DNA of 64,000 nt from an uncultured Prevotellaceae bacterium (GCA_900543815.1 UQST01000005.1:1-64000), one strand, 5' to 3'; shown: positions 16,094 through 25,198, counted from the stretch's first letter. A program made the numbers and translations. The notes: a model not told the origin generated them from the letters alone.

Positions 16094-18469
16094 ATGAAGA
16101 CAAAGTACGCTTCAGCCGCGCTCCTGTGGAGCCTGGCTATGGGTGCTATGGCCGTAAATGATGGTCAGACACCCGACTCGTTGAGAGTGGAAGAGTTGAG
16201 CGAGGTGGTGGTGAAAGCCGTGAAGGCTCCATCGAATGCCCCCTTCGCAGTGGCCAATATCGGCCGCAAGGAATTGGAAACATTCGGTCGTACAGGCCAG
16301 GAGCTGCCCTTCCTGTTTGCCCGCACACCAGGCATCCTGGCCTGGAGCGAGAATGGTGTGGGCACAGGAACCACCAGCATGCGCGTTCGTGGTGCAGGTG
16401 CTACCCGCATGAACATCACACTGGACGGTGTGTCACTCAACAGTCCCGAGGACCAGTGCGTCTTCTGGGCCAACATGAACAGTTATGCCACTCTGCTGGG
16501 CAATGTGCAGATCCAGCGCGGAGTGGGCACCAGCACCAATGGCGATGGCGCATTCGGCGGCACAGTAGCCCTCACCACCAAGGCACCTTCACTCACTCCT
16601 ATGCTTGAGGTATCGGGCGCCTACGGTTCTTATAATACTTATAATGTGGGCGGCAACTTCAGTACAGGCCTGCTCCTGAACCACCTCATCTTCGAGGGCG
16701 CCTATCATCATACCGGCACCGACGGATTCATCCACGGCACGGCAGGCAACTCAGGCAGCTACTATGGCGGACTCACCTGGCTCAACAACGACGGTACATT
16801 GAAGCTGAGCTACAAGAACATAGGCAACTATGAGAAGACGGGTCTGGCCTGGAGCGGCGTTACGGCAGGCAATGGTGACTATAGCCTGAACTCCTACACC
16901 GGCATCAAGACCTACCGCGATATGTACAAGGCTGGTCTGGGCAAGTTCAACTCTCTCTATGAGAACTTCGTTCCCGACTGGAACGGAGGTTGGACCGTGG
17001 AGCGTTACAAGATGGCAGACGGCAGCCTGTGGGACCAGACAACCGACAACTTCTGGCAGAACCACAACCTGCTGAATGTGGTGTACCAGCCCTCGGAGCA
17101 CTGGACCACAACAGCCACCATGCACTATACCCACGGGCACGGCTACTATGATGAGTTCCGCTACCAGAACAAGCCGAAGAAGTTTGGCATCTCCGACTTC
17201 TATCATGCCGACGGCAGCAAGCTCAAGAAGACCGATTTCGTGCGTCAGAAAGGCCTCACACAGGACACTTACGGCATCACATGGAATGCCAACTATAAGG
17301 ATGAGCATTGGGATGTCATCGGCGGAGCATCGTTCCAGAACTTCGAAGGCAATCACTTCGGCTACCTCACCTATGTGGCCGACGAGGAGCTGCGTCAGCA
17401 GGTGCTGGCCAATGGCAAATACACCTATTACGACTCCAATGCCGACAAGAGCGACCAGAGCATCTTCATCAAGGGCTCTTACCATATCACCCCCAACTGG
17501 GATGCCTTTGCCGATGTGCAGTATCGTCACGTAGGTTTCCTCACACAGGGTATCAACGACCGCTTCTATGACAATGGGGACGGAACCTACAGCAACCAAC
17601 GTCTTGACATCCATCGCAAGTATGACTTTGTCAATCCCAAGGCCGGACTGAGCTGGCATGCCAACGGCCACAATGCCTACGCTTCTTATGCCCTGAGCCA
17701 CCGCGAGCCCGAGCGTAACAACTTCACCGACAATGGTTCATACCCTGCTCCCAAGGCTGAGAGCGTGCATGATGTGGAGTTCGGCTACAATTACACAGGC
17801 AAGGTGTGGTATGCCGGCGTAAACTTCTATGCCATGCTCTACCACAACCAGTTTGTACAGACAGGTCAGCAGAGCGACATCGGCGAGAACCTCACCACCA
17901 ATGTCAAGGAGAGCCAGCGCATAGGTGCCGAAATCACAGCCGGTGTGAACGTGACCAAGTGGCTGTCTCTGGAGGCCAATGCAGCATTGAGCCAGAACAA
18001 GATAAAGGACTTCGATGAGTACATCGAGACCTATAACAACATGACCGACTGGGTGCTCATGGACCCCACAGTGAAGCATTACGACAACTCTACACTGGCC
18101 TTCAGCCCCGCTGCCATCGTCAATGGGTTTGCTGACTTCCACATCAAGGGCTTCCAGGCAACCTGGCACACTGGCTTCGTATCGCGCCAGTATATGGACA
18201 ACAGCGAGTGCAAGGACCGTTCTCTGCCCAAGTACAGCCGCACCGACATCCACTTGAGCTACGACCTGCGCTGTGGTGACAAGGGGCTGAAGCATGTGCT
18301 CTTCGGTCTCGACTTCGGCAATATCTTCAATCGCCGTTACGCTTCCAGCGGCTGGGCATACTCGTCTATCCTGGGAGCCGACAAGCCCGAGACCGACCGC
18401 TACTATCAGTTGGGCTACATTCCATCGGCTGGCTTCACAGCTATGGGTAGCGTGAAATTCCGCTTCTGA
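16094..18469 (+). CDS. TonB-dependent receptor for thiamin (TPP-riboswitch controlled)
   Basis: 791 residues from the ATG at 16094, which opens a typical signal peptide (MKTKYASAALLWSLAMGAMA). An ATG at 16070 in the same frame would add eight residues, but it touches the riboswitch. Residues ~28-150 are the plug domain (LSEVVVKA; SMRVRGAGATRMNITLDG; VQIQRGVGTST; GAFGGTVALTT), followed by a 22-stranded-type barrel ending in VKFRF. The riboswitch and the PnuC-type gene that follows with a 1-base overlap (TGATG) identify thiamin or a phosphorylated form as the substrate. This matches the Bacteroidetes thiamin receptor plus PnuT arrangement. Confidence 0.88.
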   Translation: MKTKYASAALLWSLAMGAMAVNDGQTPDSLRVEELSEVVVKAVKAPSNAPFAVANIGRKELETFGRTGQELPFLFARTPGILAWSENGVGTGTTSMRVRGAGATRMNITLDGVSLNSPEDQCVFWANMNSYATLLGNVQIQRGVGTSTNGDGAFGGTVALTTKAPSLTPMLEVSGAYGSYNTYNVGGNFSTGLLLNHLIFEGAYHHTGTDGFIHGTAGNSGSYYGGLTWLNNDGTLKLSYKNIGNYEKTGLAWSGVTAGNGDYSLNSYTGIKTYRDMYKAGLGKFNSLYENFVPDWNGGWTVERYKMADGSLWDQTTDNFWQNHNLLNVVYQPSEHWTTTATMHYTHGHGYYDEFRYQNKPKKFGISDFYHADGSKLKKTDFVRQKGLTQDTYGITWNANYKDEHWDVIGGASFQNFEGNHFGYLTYVADEELRQQVLANGKYTYYDSNADKSDQSIFIKGSYHITPNWDAFADVQYRHVGFLTQGINDRFYDNGDGTYSNQRLDIHRKYDFVNPKAGLSWHANGHNAYASYALSHREPERNNFTDNGSYPAPKAESVHDVEFGYNYTGKVWYAGVNFYAMLYHNQFVQTGQQSDIGENLTTNVKESQRIGAEITAGVNVTKWLSLEANAALSQNKIKDFDEYIETYNNMTDWVLMDPTVKHYDNSTLAFSPAAIVNGFADFHIKGFQATWHTGFVSRQYMDNSECKDRSLPKYSRTDIHLSYDLRCGDKGLKHVLFGLDFGNIFNRRYASSGWAYSSILGADKPETDRYYQLGYIPSAGFTAMGSVKFRF

Positions 18470-19083
18470 TGGACTGCCTGGCTTCACTGAGGAATTTTCT
18501 CACCCTCCATTCCGACCGTATCCTGGAGGTCTTCGGCCTGCTTGTGGGTTTGGCCTACCTCTATTGGGAGTACCGTGCCGACTGGAAGGTGTGGGTGGCC
18601 GGGCTTATCATGCCTGCCATTTCCCTCTTTGTCTATTGGAACGCTGGCCTCTATGCCGACTTCGGCATCGACATCTACTACCTGCTGGCAGCCATCTACG
18701 GCTTCTGGTGCTGGCGCTGGGGCTGTGGGAAGAAGAGTGTGGAACTGCCCATCACCCGCACTCCGCGCAGGATGTGGCTGGCATTGGCTGGCGCTCTGAT
18801 AGTGGTGTATGCGGGCATAGTGTATGTTCTCATCCACTTCACCGACAGCACCGTCCCCTATTGGGATGCACTCAACACCGCGCTCAGCATCATTGCCATG
18901 TGGATGATGGCCCGCAAGTGGGTGGAGCAATGGCTGGTGTGGCTGGTGGTGGATGCCATCAGTACGGGCCTATATATATATAAGGAGATTTACTTCTATG
19001 CCGTGCTCTACTTCATCTACACTATCATCGCGTGGTATGGATATCGCGAGTGGGAGCGCAAGATGCTGGGCCAGAAGGTATAG
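18469..19083 (+). CDS. pnuT: PnuC-family thiamin transporter (PnuT)
   Basis: 204 residues, about seven membrane spans, rich in Trp and Tyr, with the PnuC-type segment LFVYWNAGLYADFGIDIYY. PnuC proteins carry nicotinamide riboside; PnuT members carry thiamin and are usually found under TPP riboswitches. Here the start codon overlaps the stop of the receptor gene, so the two are translationally coupled: the receptor brings thiamin into the periplasm and this protein moves it across the inner membrane. In many Bacteroidetes operons a thiamin pyrophosphokinase follows; here no gene follows on this strand, so the trapping kinase must be elsewhere. Confidence 0.88.
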   Translation: MDCLASLRNFLTLHSDRILEVFGLLVGLAYLYWEYRADWKVWVAGLIMPAISLFVYWNAGLYADFGIDIYYLLAAIYGFWCWRWGCGKKSVELPITRTPRRMWLALAGALIVVYAGIVYVLIHFTDSTVPYWDALNTALSIIAMWMMARKWVEQWLVWLVVDAISTGLYIYKEIYFYAVLYFIYTIIAWYGYREWERKMLGQKV

Positions 19084-19215
19084 GAACAGGATGTTCACCC
19101 GCCCCATGCAGAGCGGATGACAGACAGGAGGCGGCAGTCAGGCGTCATAGCACGCAGGTCTGCCGCCTCTCTCTTTGTACTTGCCCGGATGAGGCTCCTC
19201 TGTGGACGTAAAATG

Positions 19216-19293
19216 GCAGTGCGCTGCATCGGCTGTCGCAGCGCGCTGCGTTTGGCATCGCAGTGCACTGCATCCGCCTCTGCACCGCTGTGC
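19216..19293. repeat. 22-bp-period array, GCAGYGYRCTGC class
   Basis: Palindromes start at 19216 (GCAGTGCGCTGC), 19238 (GCAGCGCGCTGC), 19260 (GCAGTGCACTGC) and a degenerate copy at 19282, exactly 22 bp apart. Spacers are 10 bp (ATCGGCTGTC type). Confidence 0.9.
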
Positions 19294-19355
19294 GTTTTTC
19301 CACTAAGAACAGAGCGGGACGCCGAGAGGCACAAATCGGCTTTGGGGCAAAAGGC

Positions 19356-19395
19356 AAGCCCCCTTCTGCGGAAAAGACTCCGGGGAAGGGGGCTT
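19356..19395. terminator. Bidirectional terminator between pnuT and mnmA
   Basis: AAGCCCCCTTC (19356-19366) and its complement (19385-19395) give an 11-bp GC-rich stem between two convergent genes. Modest T-richness follows on both sides. Confidence 0.65.
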
Positions 19396-19532
19396 CTTGC
19401 TTGCTTTGACTCTGCTGTTAGATGAACCTGTCTGTCCTGTAGTTCTCGGGGCATTAGCCTGCGGCAATGTGGTGGGCCGCAGCGCCCTTGCATCCTGGTG
19501 GATGGCAGGGTGGGGCAGAGGATGCCGAGGGG

Positions 19533-20624
19533 TCAGCGGTCCTTGTAGATGCTTATCTCTCCGCTGCCGTAGCACACCCGGGCTTCGCTGTCATAGATGC
19601 AGCCGAACTGACCAGGTGCGATGCCCTGGATGGGCTGGTCGCTATGGATGTGGTAGCCTTCCTCGTCGAGCGTGATGGTGCCCGGCATGAAGTGATCTAC
19701 GTGGCGTATCTTGAACTGGATGGGAAGTTGCTTGGGTGCCTCCCACGGGTTCTTGGTGATGAAGTGCATGTCGGCCAGACGGAAGTCGTGGCCATATTGC
19801 AGTTGGGTGTCCCAGCCGTGTGCCACGAAGATGATATTCTTGCGCACGTTCTTCTTCACCACAAACCATGGGCCTCCGCCTAAGCCCAGCCCCTTGCGCT
19901 GACCGATGGTATGGAACCAGAAACCCTGGTGATGTCCCACCACCTTGCCCGTTTCTATGTCAATCACTTTGCCTTCCCGCTCGCCCATGAAGCGGCGCAG
20001 GAAGTCGTTGTAGTTGATTTTGCCCAGGAAGCAGATGCCCTGGCTGTCCTTGCGTCGGGCGCTTGGCAGCTTGGCGTCAATGGCTATCTGCCGCACTTCC
20101 TCCTTCATGAGTGACCCCAGGGGGAATATCGTGTGGCGCAACTGGTCGTAGGAGAGTTGGGCCAGAAAGTCGGTCTGGTCCTTCACGGGGTCCTTTGCGG
20201 TGCCCAGCCACATGAGGCCGTCTTGCTCGATGTTGGTGGCATAGTGCCCGGTGGCAATGTGGTCGTAGGTGTGTCCGATGCGCTGCTCGAAGGCTCCGAA
20301 CTTGATAAGGCGGTTGCACATCACGTCTGGGTTGGGCGTCAGACCCTTCTTCACACGCTCCACAGCATAGCCCACCACCTGGTCCCAATACTCCTGTTGC
20401 AGGTCGGTCACCTCGAGATGAAGCCCATACTTGCGTGCTGTGGCCTGTGACAGTTCGATGTCCTCCTCGGCAGAGCATGAGCTGTCCTCGCCCTCCATAC
20501 CTATCTTGATATAGTGAAGGTCGGGCTTGATGCCGGCCTCACAGAGGCGATGTACCACTACGGCACTATCTACCCCGCCCGAAATGAGCACGGCTACACT
20601 GCCTCTTATCTCTTGAAGTTCCAT
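19533..20624 (-). CDS. mnmA: tRNA-specific 2-thiouridylase MnmA
   Basis: 363 residues, the usual length. The PP-loop ATPase motif SGGVDSAV is at residues 15-22. The catalytic cysteine lies in NPDVMCN (Cys103) and the second cysteine in SQGICF near residue 200. The enzyme activates U34 of tRNA-Lys, tRNA-Glu and tRNA-Gln with ATP and inserts sulfur to give s2U34. It is the last gene of the minus-strand operon and overlaps the end of the lipoprotein gene before it by 19 bp. A terminator lies 140 bp downstream. Confidence 0.95.
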   Translation of the reverse strand: MELQEIRGSVAVLISGGVDSAVVVHRLCEAGIKPDLHYIKIGMEGEDSSCSAEEDIELSQATARKYGLHLEVTDLQQEYWDQVVGYAVERVKKGLTPNPDVMCNRLIKFGAFEQRIGHTYDHIATGHYATNIEQDGLMWLGTAKDPVKDQTDFLAQLSYDQLRHTIFPLGSLMKEEVRQIAIDAKLPSARRKDSQGICFLGKINYNDFLRRFMGEREGKVIDIETGKVVGHHQGFWFHTIGQRKGLGLGGGPWFVVKKNVRKNIIFVAHGWDTQLQYGHDFRLADMHFITKNPWEAPKQLPIQFKIRHVDHFMPGTITLDEEGYHIHSDQPIQGIAPGQFGCIYDSEARVCYGSGEISIYKDR

Positions 20625-21217
20625 GTCTTGATGCCTTTGAAGGTGTTGATGGATAGGGTGATGCTGTCACCCTCGGCCATATTGTCCAGCTCGTCGAGCG
20701 GGATGCTGGCGTAGGTCTCCTGCGTGTAGGAGAGCGGGTCGCCGTTTTGTCTGTGGTGCAGACTCAGGTAGCGATGCCCGTCGGTGCCTATGCTGTCGGT
20801 GACGAAGCCCCATGAGTGGTTGCCGCCTTGCGTGAGCGGTGCCAGGTGAAGGTTGATGTACGGACCGCTCTTCCACACAGCGATGGTTTTCAAGGGGTCG
20901 TGGGCGGCGCAGGCTGTGGAGTCGCGCAGCACGTGTACCCCTATCATCTGATACAGGGTAGCCTGCTGTCCATCAATGGTGTAGCCGCACATCATGCGGT
21001 AGGCAACGTTGGGCGTGCGGCCTTTGATATTGTTGGTCACCATATAGGATTTGCCCTCGTCGGTCAGCATACGGTTTATCCGTCCCTGTCCGTCGGTGGT
21101 GAGGCACACTATCTCATTCCACATGCTGGGGAATGTGGTGCTGCCGTCATCATCGCTGCAACTGGCCGTCAGCAGTGCGCCAATCGTCATTGCCATGAGG
21201 GTCAGTCTTCTCCGCAT
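20606..21217 (-). CDS. NigD-like lipoprotein
   Basis: 203 residues from the ATG at 21217. The N-terminus MRRRLTLMAMTIGALLTASC is a lipoprotein signal with the lipobox LTAS-C. The open frame continues 101 codons upstream, but that part overlaps the acyltransferase gene and has no protein-like character. Segments such as YRMMCGYTIDGQQATLYQM and VWKSGPYINLHL resemble NigD-family lipoproteins of Bacteroidetes, an assignment from general pattern only. It probably sits at the cell envelope. It overlaps its neighbours on both sides (16 bp with the acyltransferase, 19 bp with mnmA), so it belongs to the operon. Confidence 0.6.
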   Translation of the reverse strand: MRRRLTLMAMTIGALLTASCSDDDGSTTFPSMWNEIVCLTTDGQGRINRMLTDEGKSYMVTNNIKGRTPNVAYRMMCGYTIDGQQATLYQMIGVHVLRDSTACAAHDPLKTIAVWKSGPYINLHLAPLTQGGNHSWGFVTDSIGTDGHRYLSLHHRQNGDPLSYTQETYASIPLDELDNMAEGDSITLSINTFKGIKTWNFKR

Positions 21218-22371
21218 AGGTTGGCTTTCTGCTTGTTGAACACGGGGTTGGCATACATCGTGAGGATGCGCTCGCGCAGATAGGGGATGTCTTTGTTCTC
21301 CAGGTCTATCATCTCCAGGCGGCTCTTGAGGTATCTCTCGAATGTGCGTTTCTGTGCAGGAGTGTAGAAGAGTGCATACTCGCGGGTGCCTCGCAGCATG
21401 TCGGCAGCTACGTAGTTGCCCGGATAGAGCATGTAGCGTCGGTGAATCTCCATGTTGATGCGCTGGGCTATCTCTCTGTAGAGTTCCGTACGCGGCATGT
21501 CGGCCAGTTCGTCGAGCCACTCGTTGATGCAGGGAGCCGTTTCGTAGTGGATGTGACCCTTCTTCCCGAAGATGCCTATCTTCATGTTGCTCAGGTCGTC
21601 CTGCTTTGTTTTCTTGAAGTCAGGGTTGTCCCTCTTCATCTGGAACTCCTTGGCCTTGAGGTAGTCACACGGATCGTACTCGTAGCTGATGGTGAGCGGC
21701 ACGATGTGCAGATCCTTGAGTCGCTGTATGATAGAGCCATCGCCGCCCATCGACATCATCTTCAGCACCGACTCCTGCGTGCGGTCGTTGGAGTCCTTGG
21801 CTCTTCCCTCGCGCTGCGCTATCCATATATTGTCGTGCTTGTCGTTGATGACGTGGTGCATATAGCGGCTCATCTTCTGGCTGCTTTCCAGCAGCGTGCG
21901 CGAACTCACGCCTCTCTGCACGGTAAAAGCCTTGTTTAACTTCACCAGTTTCCTTATCCACGGATAGATGAGCAGATTGTCGCCTATGGCTATCTCACAC
22001 GTTGTGGGGAATCCGTCTTCGTGGAGCAGATAGGACAGGATGGCGCTGTCGAGCACGATGTCGCGGTGATTGCTCATGAAGGTGTAGCGCTCGGGGCCAG
22101 GCTCAATGCCGTCGTGCCTGAACGTGTAGCCCGTGCTGCACTGCCTGAGAATGCGGCGCACCAGGGGTTTCATGTAGCGCAACTGGAACTGCAGAGTGGT
22201 GTTGATGCCTATGAACGCCCAGCGTATGAGGGCGTTTCTCACTATTGTGGGCAGCCACGGAGCCAGTGAGTGCAGGATGTGTGCGAACTGTCGGTCGGCC
22301 AACAAGTCCTTTACGGCCTGCTTCACTTCGCCATCGGCATAGGGTCGTATGTCGTTGAATTCGTCGTTCAT
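21202..22371 (-). CDS. PlsC-like acyltransferase
   Basis: 389 residues. The segment MSNHRDIVLD near residue 100 is the acyltransferase His-Asp motif block, and AFTVQRG (~residue 150) and IWIAQREGRAKDS (~185) fit the following acceptor-binding blocks of glycerol-phosphate acyltransferases. It is longer than a minimal PlsC, with an extra C-terminal helical region. A role in phospholipid or aminolipid acylation at the inner membrane is likely; the acceptor is unknown. Its start overlaps the ddl stop as ATGA, so the two genes are coupled. Confidence 0.75.
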   Translation of the reverse strand: MNDEFNDIRPYADGEVKQAVKDLLADRQFAHILHSLAPWLPTIVRNALIRWAFIGINTTLQFQLRYMKPLVRRILRQCSTGYTFRHDGIEPGPERYTFMSNHRDIVLDSAILSYLLHEDGFPTTCEIAIGDNLLIYPWIRKLVKLNKAFTVQRGVSSRTLLESSQKMSRYMHHVINDKHDNIWIAQREGRAKDSNDRTQESVLKMMSMGGDGSIIQRLKDLHIVPLTISYEYDPCDYLKAKEFQMKRDNPDFKKTKQDDLSNMKIGIFGKKGHIHYETAPCINEWLDELADMPRTELYREIAQRINMEIHRRYMLYPGNYVAADMLRGTREYALFYTPAQKRTFERYLKSRLEMIDLENKDIPYLRERILTMYANPVFNKQKANLCGED

Positions 22372-23360
22372 GCTTTCTTCTTCAGAATGTCCTCTATGAT
22401 GTCAGTCATAACGTCCTTGATATCAAGGCCTGCCGCACGCACCTGCTGGGGTATGAAGCTGGTGGCTGTCATGCCCGGTGTGGTGTTGATCTCCAGCATG
22501 TTTATCTTGTCACCCTCGGTGATGATGTAGTCTATGCGTATGATGCCACGGCAATTGAGTATGTCATAGATGGCCGATGTGAGCTGCTGCACACGTTCGG
22601 TCACTCGCTGTGAGAGGCGGGCAGGGGTTATCTCCGACACCTCTCCGTTGTACTTCGCATCGTAGTCGAAGAACTCACGTGTGGTGACCACTTCGGTAAT
22701 GGGGAGTACTACAGCGTGTTCGCTGGTCTTGTAGCAGCCGCAGCTAATCTCCGTTCCCTGCATGAAGGCTTCTACCATCACATCCTCTCCCTCGCGCAAT
22801 GCCAGTTCGATGGCAGGGCGCAGGGCGGCTGCCTCTTTCACCTTGGTGGTGCCGAATGACGAACCTCCGCTGGCAGGCTTGACAAAGCAGGGCAGGCCCA
22901 CATGCTTGATGATGTCGTCGTCCGACACCCTGTCGGCCTGTCCGCGCCTGATGAGCATGCTGTCGGCAACGGCTACGCCCAGTGAGCGCATATAGTTGTT
23001 GAGCACAAACTTGTCGTATGTCATGGCCTCCACCAGCACGTCGGATGTAGAGTAGGGCATGCCGATGAGGTCGAGATAGCCTTGCAGGATGCCGTTCTCA
23101 CCAGGCACTCCGTGGATGGTGATGTAGCAGAAATCGGGGCGCACGCGCTCTCCGTGCTCGTTGTCAAAGGTGAAGTCGTTGCGATCTACCTGGCTGCGTG
23201 AGCCGTCGGGGAGTATTGCTTCCCAGTGGCGGGCGTGAATCTCCACCTTATATATAAAGTAACGTTCCTTGTCGAGGAATGATTCGATGCCGGCAGCGCT
23301 GCGCATGCTGACATCGTGCTCGGAGGTGTCTCCTCCGCATACAATGGCTACAGTCTTCAT
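22368..23360 (-). CDS. ddl: D-alanine--D-alanine ligase
   Basis: 330 residues from the ATG at 23360 (MKTVAIVCGG); an in-frame ATG at 23387 would add nine residues but overlap rluD. ATP-grasp features are all present: N-terminal GGDTSEHDVS, HGVPGENGILQGYLDLIGMPYS, KPASGGSSFGT and the metal-binding C-terminal MLEINTTPGMT. The enzyme joins two D-Ala for the peptidoglycan precursor in the cytoplasm. In the same operon are a PASTA-domain membrane protein and RluD, a grouping that is common in Bacteroidetes. Confidence 0.95.
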   Translation of the reverse strand: MKTVAIVCGGDTSEHDVSMRSAAGIESFLDKERYFIYKVEIHARHWEAILPDGSRSQVDRNDFTFDNEHGERVRPDFCYITIHGVPGENGILQGYLDLIGMPYSTSDVLVEAMTYDKFVLNNYMRSLGVAVADSMLIRRGQADRVSDDDIIKHVGLPCFVKPASGGSSFGTTKVKEAAALRPAIELALREGEDVMVEAFMQGTEISCGCYKTSEHAVVLPITEVVTTREFFDYDAKYNGEVSEITPARLSQRVTERVQQLTSAIYDILNCRGIIRIDYIITEGDKINMLEINTTPGMTATSFIPQQVRAAGLDIKDVMTDIIEDILKKKA

Positions 23361-23368
23361 GTCTTTAC

Positions 23369-24424
23369 TTATGCTTTCTTTCTCCATTTCTCTATCAGTC
23401 TTGTCATATCGTCGGGCAGAGGCGATGAGAAGTCCATCTCCTCACCCGTGAGGGGGTGTCGGAAGCCCAGGGTACGTGCGTGCAGTGCCTGACGCGGGCA
23501 AATCTCCATGCAGTTGTGGATAAATGCCTTGTACGATGCAGTCTTCTCCCCGCGCAGTATCTGGTCGCCTCCGTAGCGCTCGTCGGCAAAGAGGGGATGC
23601 CCCAGGTGCCGCATGTGAGCGCGTATCTGATGTGTTCGTCCGGTCTCCAGACGGCACTCCACCAGTGTGGTAGGCCCGAAGCGTTCCAGCACGCGGTAGT
23701 GTGTGACGGCCGGTTTGCCTATCTCGCTCTCGGGTGGATATACCGCCATCTGCAGACGGTCTTTGGGGTGGCGGCCTATGTTTCCCACGATGGTTCCTTC
23801 ATCCTCGGCAAATGGTCCCCACACCAAAGCGTTATAGAGGCGGCGTGTGGTGTGGTAGAAGAACTGCTTGCACAGGCTTGTCTTGGCCTCGGGAGTCTTG
23901 GCAATGACCAGCAGACCGCTGGTGTCCTTGTCGATGCGGTGCACCAGACCCACCGTGGGGTCGTTGGCGTCAAACTCGGGGCAGTCCTTCATGTGCCATG
24001 CGATAGCGTTGACCAGCGTGCCACTGTAGTTGCCGCATCCGGGATGTACCACCATTCCGGCGGGCTTGTTGATGACCATCAGCTGGTCGTCCTCGTAGGT
24101 GATGTCCAGCGGGATGTCCTCTGGGGTGATTTCCCAATCGCGCTTCGGTCTGTCGAGCACCAGCGTTATCACATCGCCGGGCTTGGCTTTGTAGTTGCTC
24201 TTCACAGGCTTCCCGTTCACACGGATGCAGCCAGCCTCGGCGGCTTTCTGTATTCGGTTGCGGCTGGTATCGCCCATGTGCATCATCAGAAACTTGTCGA
24301 TTCTCATGATGCTCTGGCCTTTATCGACTTCTATACGCCAGTGCTCGTGCTCGCCGGCCTCGCTGTCAGGGGCTTCCTCCAGCAGTTCGTCATCCTCCAG
24401 GATGAGTTCTTCCTCTTGGGGCAT
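23369..24424 (-). CDS. rluD: 23S rRNA pseudouridine synthase, RluA/RluD family
   Basis: 351 residues from the ATG at 24424, which overlaps the stop of the PASTA gene as TGATG (an ATG two codons earlier at 24430 is possible). After an acidic N-terminal stretch an S4 RNA-binding domain lies at ~45-105 (RIDKFLMMH..., GCIRVNGKPVKSNYKAKPGD). The synthase domain follows with HRIDKDTSGLLV, which carries the catalytic Asp, and RTHQIRAHM. It isomerises uridines in 23S rRNA, in E. coli RluD positions 1911/1915/1917. The upstream open frame overlapping the PASTA gene is not credible as coding. Confidence 0.9.
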   Translation of the reverse strand: MPQEEELILEDDELLEEAPDSEAGEHEHWRIEVDKGQSIMRIDKFLMMHMGDTSRNRIQKAAEAGCIRVNGKPVKSNYKAKPGDVITLVLDRPKRDWEITPEDIPLDITYEDDQLMVINKPAGMVVHPGCGNYSGTLVNAIAWHMKDCPEFDANDPTVGLVHRIDKDTSGLLVIAKTPEAKTSLCKQFFYHTTRRLYNALVWGPFAEDEGTIVGNIGRHPKDRLQMAVYPPESEIGKPAVTHYRVLERFGPTTLVECRLETGRTHQIRAHMRHLGHPLFADERYGGDQILRGEKTASYKAFIHNCMEICPRQALHARTLGFRHPLTGEEMDFSSPLPDDMTRLIEKWRKKA

Positions 24425-25068
24425 CACCATTCCTCGTCCTCCGTATCGGTTATGATGCCCGTAGAGTCGCTGTCGCTCCAGCTGTCGAAGCCGTCTTCGT
24501 CCATGCTTCCGTCTATCTCGCTGTTGCCCACCACCAGTGTCACGGGTGCATCGATAGGTACTCGCTCGCCTGCCGCAACTTCCCGTCCGCGGCATTTCAC
24601 GCCCAGCACCCAGTCCTTGTCGCCCTCTATGTATTCGTTGGGGGCCAGTTTGAAACCGAGTGCCTTCAGTTTGGCTTCTGCCTCACGCAGCGAACAGTTG
24701 TCGGCTATGTCGGGCATCATCAGTGTGGGTGTCTGTGTGGAATTGATGGTGAGATATATCTCGCGCCCTTCCTTTACGTGGCTTCCGCTTGCGGGAAGCT
24801 GCTCAAGCACGGTGCCGGGAGGCAGATTGCGGTTGTAGGCAGAGTCGGTCCTGACGGGAGTCAGCTGTGCCAGTCCCAGTTCGTACTCGGCATCTGCCAC
24901 CAGTTTGCCCTTCACATTGGGCACTTCCACCTCCACGCCATGACGTGTGAAGTCGTTCATCCAGAACCACAGACCGCCCATCGCCAGTATGGTTGCGATG
25001 GCCAGTGCGATGAGGTTCAGATATACCATCGGGCTCGTGAATTTCTTTAATTTGTCCTTTAAGCTCAT
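24424..25068 (-). CDS. PASTA-domain membrane protein
   Basis: 214 residues. A short cytoplasmic N-terminus (MSLKDKLKKFTS) is followed by one membrane helix at ~15-37 and at least two PASTA domains (VEVPNVKGKLVADAEYELG...; MPDIADNCSLREAEAKLKALG...). The C-terminus is acidic and Ser/Asp rich. PASTA domains bind peptidoglycan fragments. Here there is no kinase or penicillin-binding domain, so it may be an envelope sensor or scaffold. It is the first gene of the operon PASTA-rluD-ddl-acyltransferase-lipoprotein-mnmA, with a -7 box 57 bp upstream. Confidence 0.88.
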   Translation of the reverse strand: MSLKDKLKKFTSPMVYLNLIALAIATILAMGGLWFWMNDFTRHGVEVEVPNVKGKLVADAEYELGLAQLTPVRTDSAYNRNLPPGTVLEQLPASGSHVKEGREIYLTINSTQTPTLMMPDIADNCSLREAEAKLKALGFKLAPNEYIEGDKDWVLGVKCRGREVAAGERVPIDAPVTLVVGNSEIDGSMDEDGFDSWSDSDSTGIITDTEDEEW

Positions 25069-25124
25069 GCGTCTATTCTGATATGGGTGTGCGCGAACCT
25101 ATATGCCCGCCTGCACCTTTTGGG

Positions 25125-25132
25125 CAAAGGTA
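25125..25132 (-). promoter_or_regulatory. -7 box of the PASTA-rluD-ddl-mnmA operon
   Basis: Minus-strand TACCTTTG. It lies next to the rpmH terminator, which occupies the place of a -33 element. Confidence 0.55.
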
Positions 25133-25139
25133 ATAAATA

Positions 25140-25185
25140 AAAACAGAAAAAGAAGTAAAGTTGCCCCTACTTCTTTCTCTGTTTT
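25140..25185 (-). terminator. rpmH terminator
   Basis: Arms 25141-25157 and 25168-25184 form a near-perfect 17-bp stem (one mismatch), followed on the minus strand by TTTATTTATT. It ends the L34 transcript just before the next promoter. Confidence 0.85.
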
Positions 25186-25198
25186 AATCTTTTTTGTG

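Larger units (their letters stand above)
19084..19532. other. Gap between pnuT and mnmA (convergent)
   Basis: 449 bp without a gene. Contains a 22-bp palindrome array (19216-19293) and a bidirectional terminator (19356-19395). Nothing else recognised. Confidence 0.7.

Noticed and set aside
21218..21520. 101-residue N-terminal extension of the NigD-like lipoprotein
   Set aside because: It lies within the acyltransferase gene in another frame and precedes a complete lipoprotein signal.
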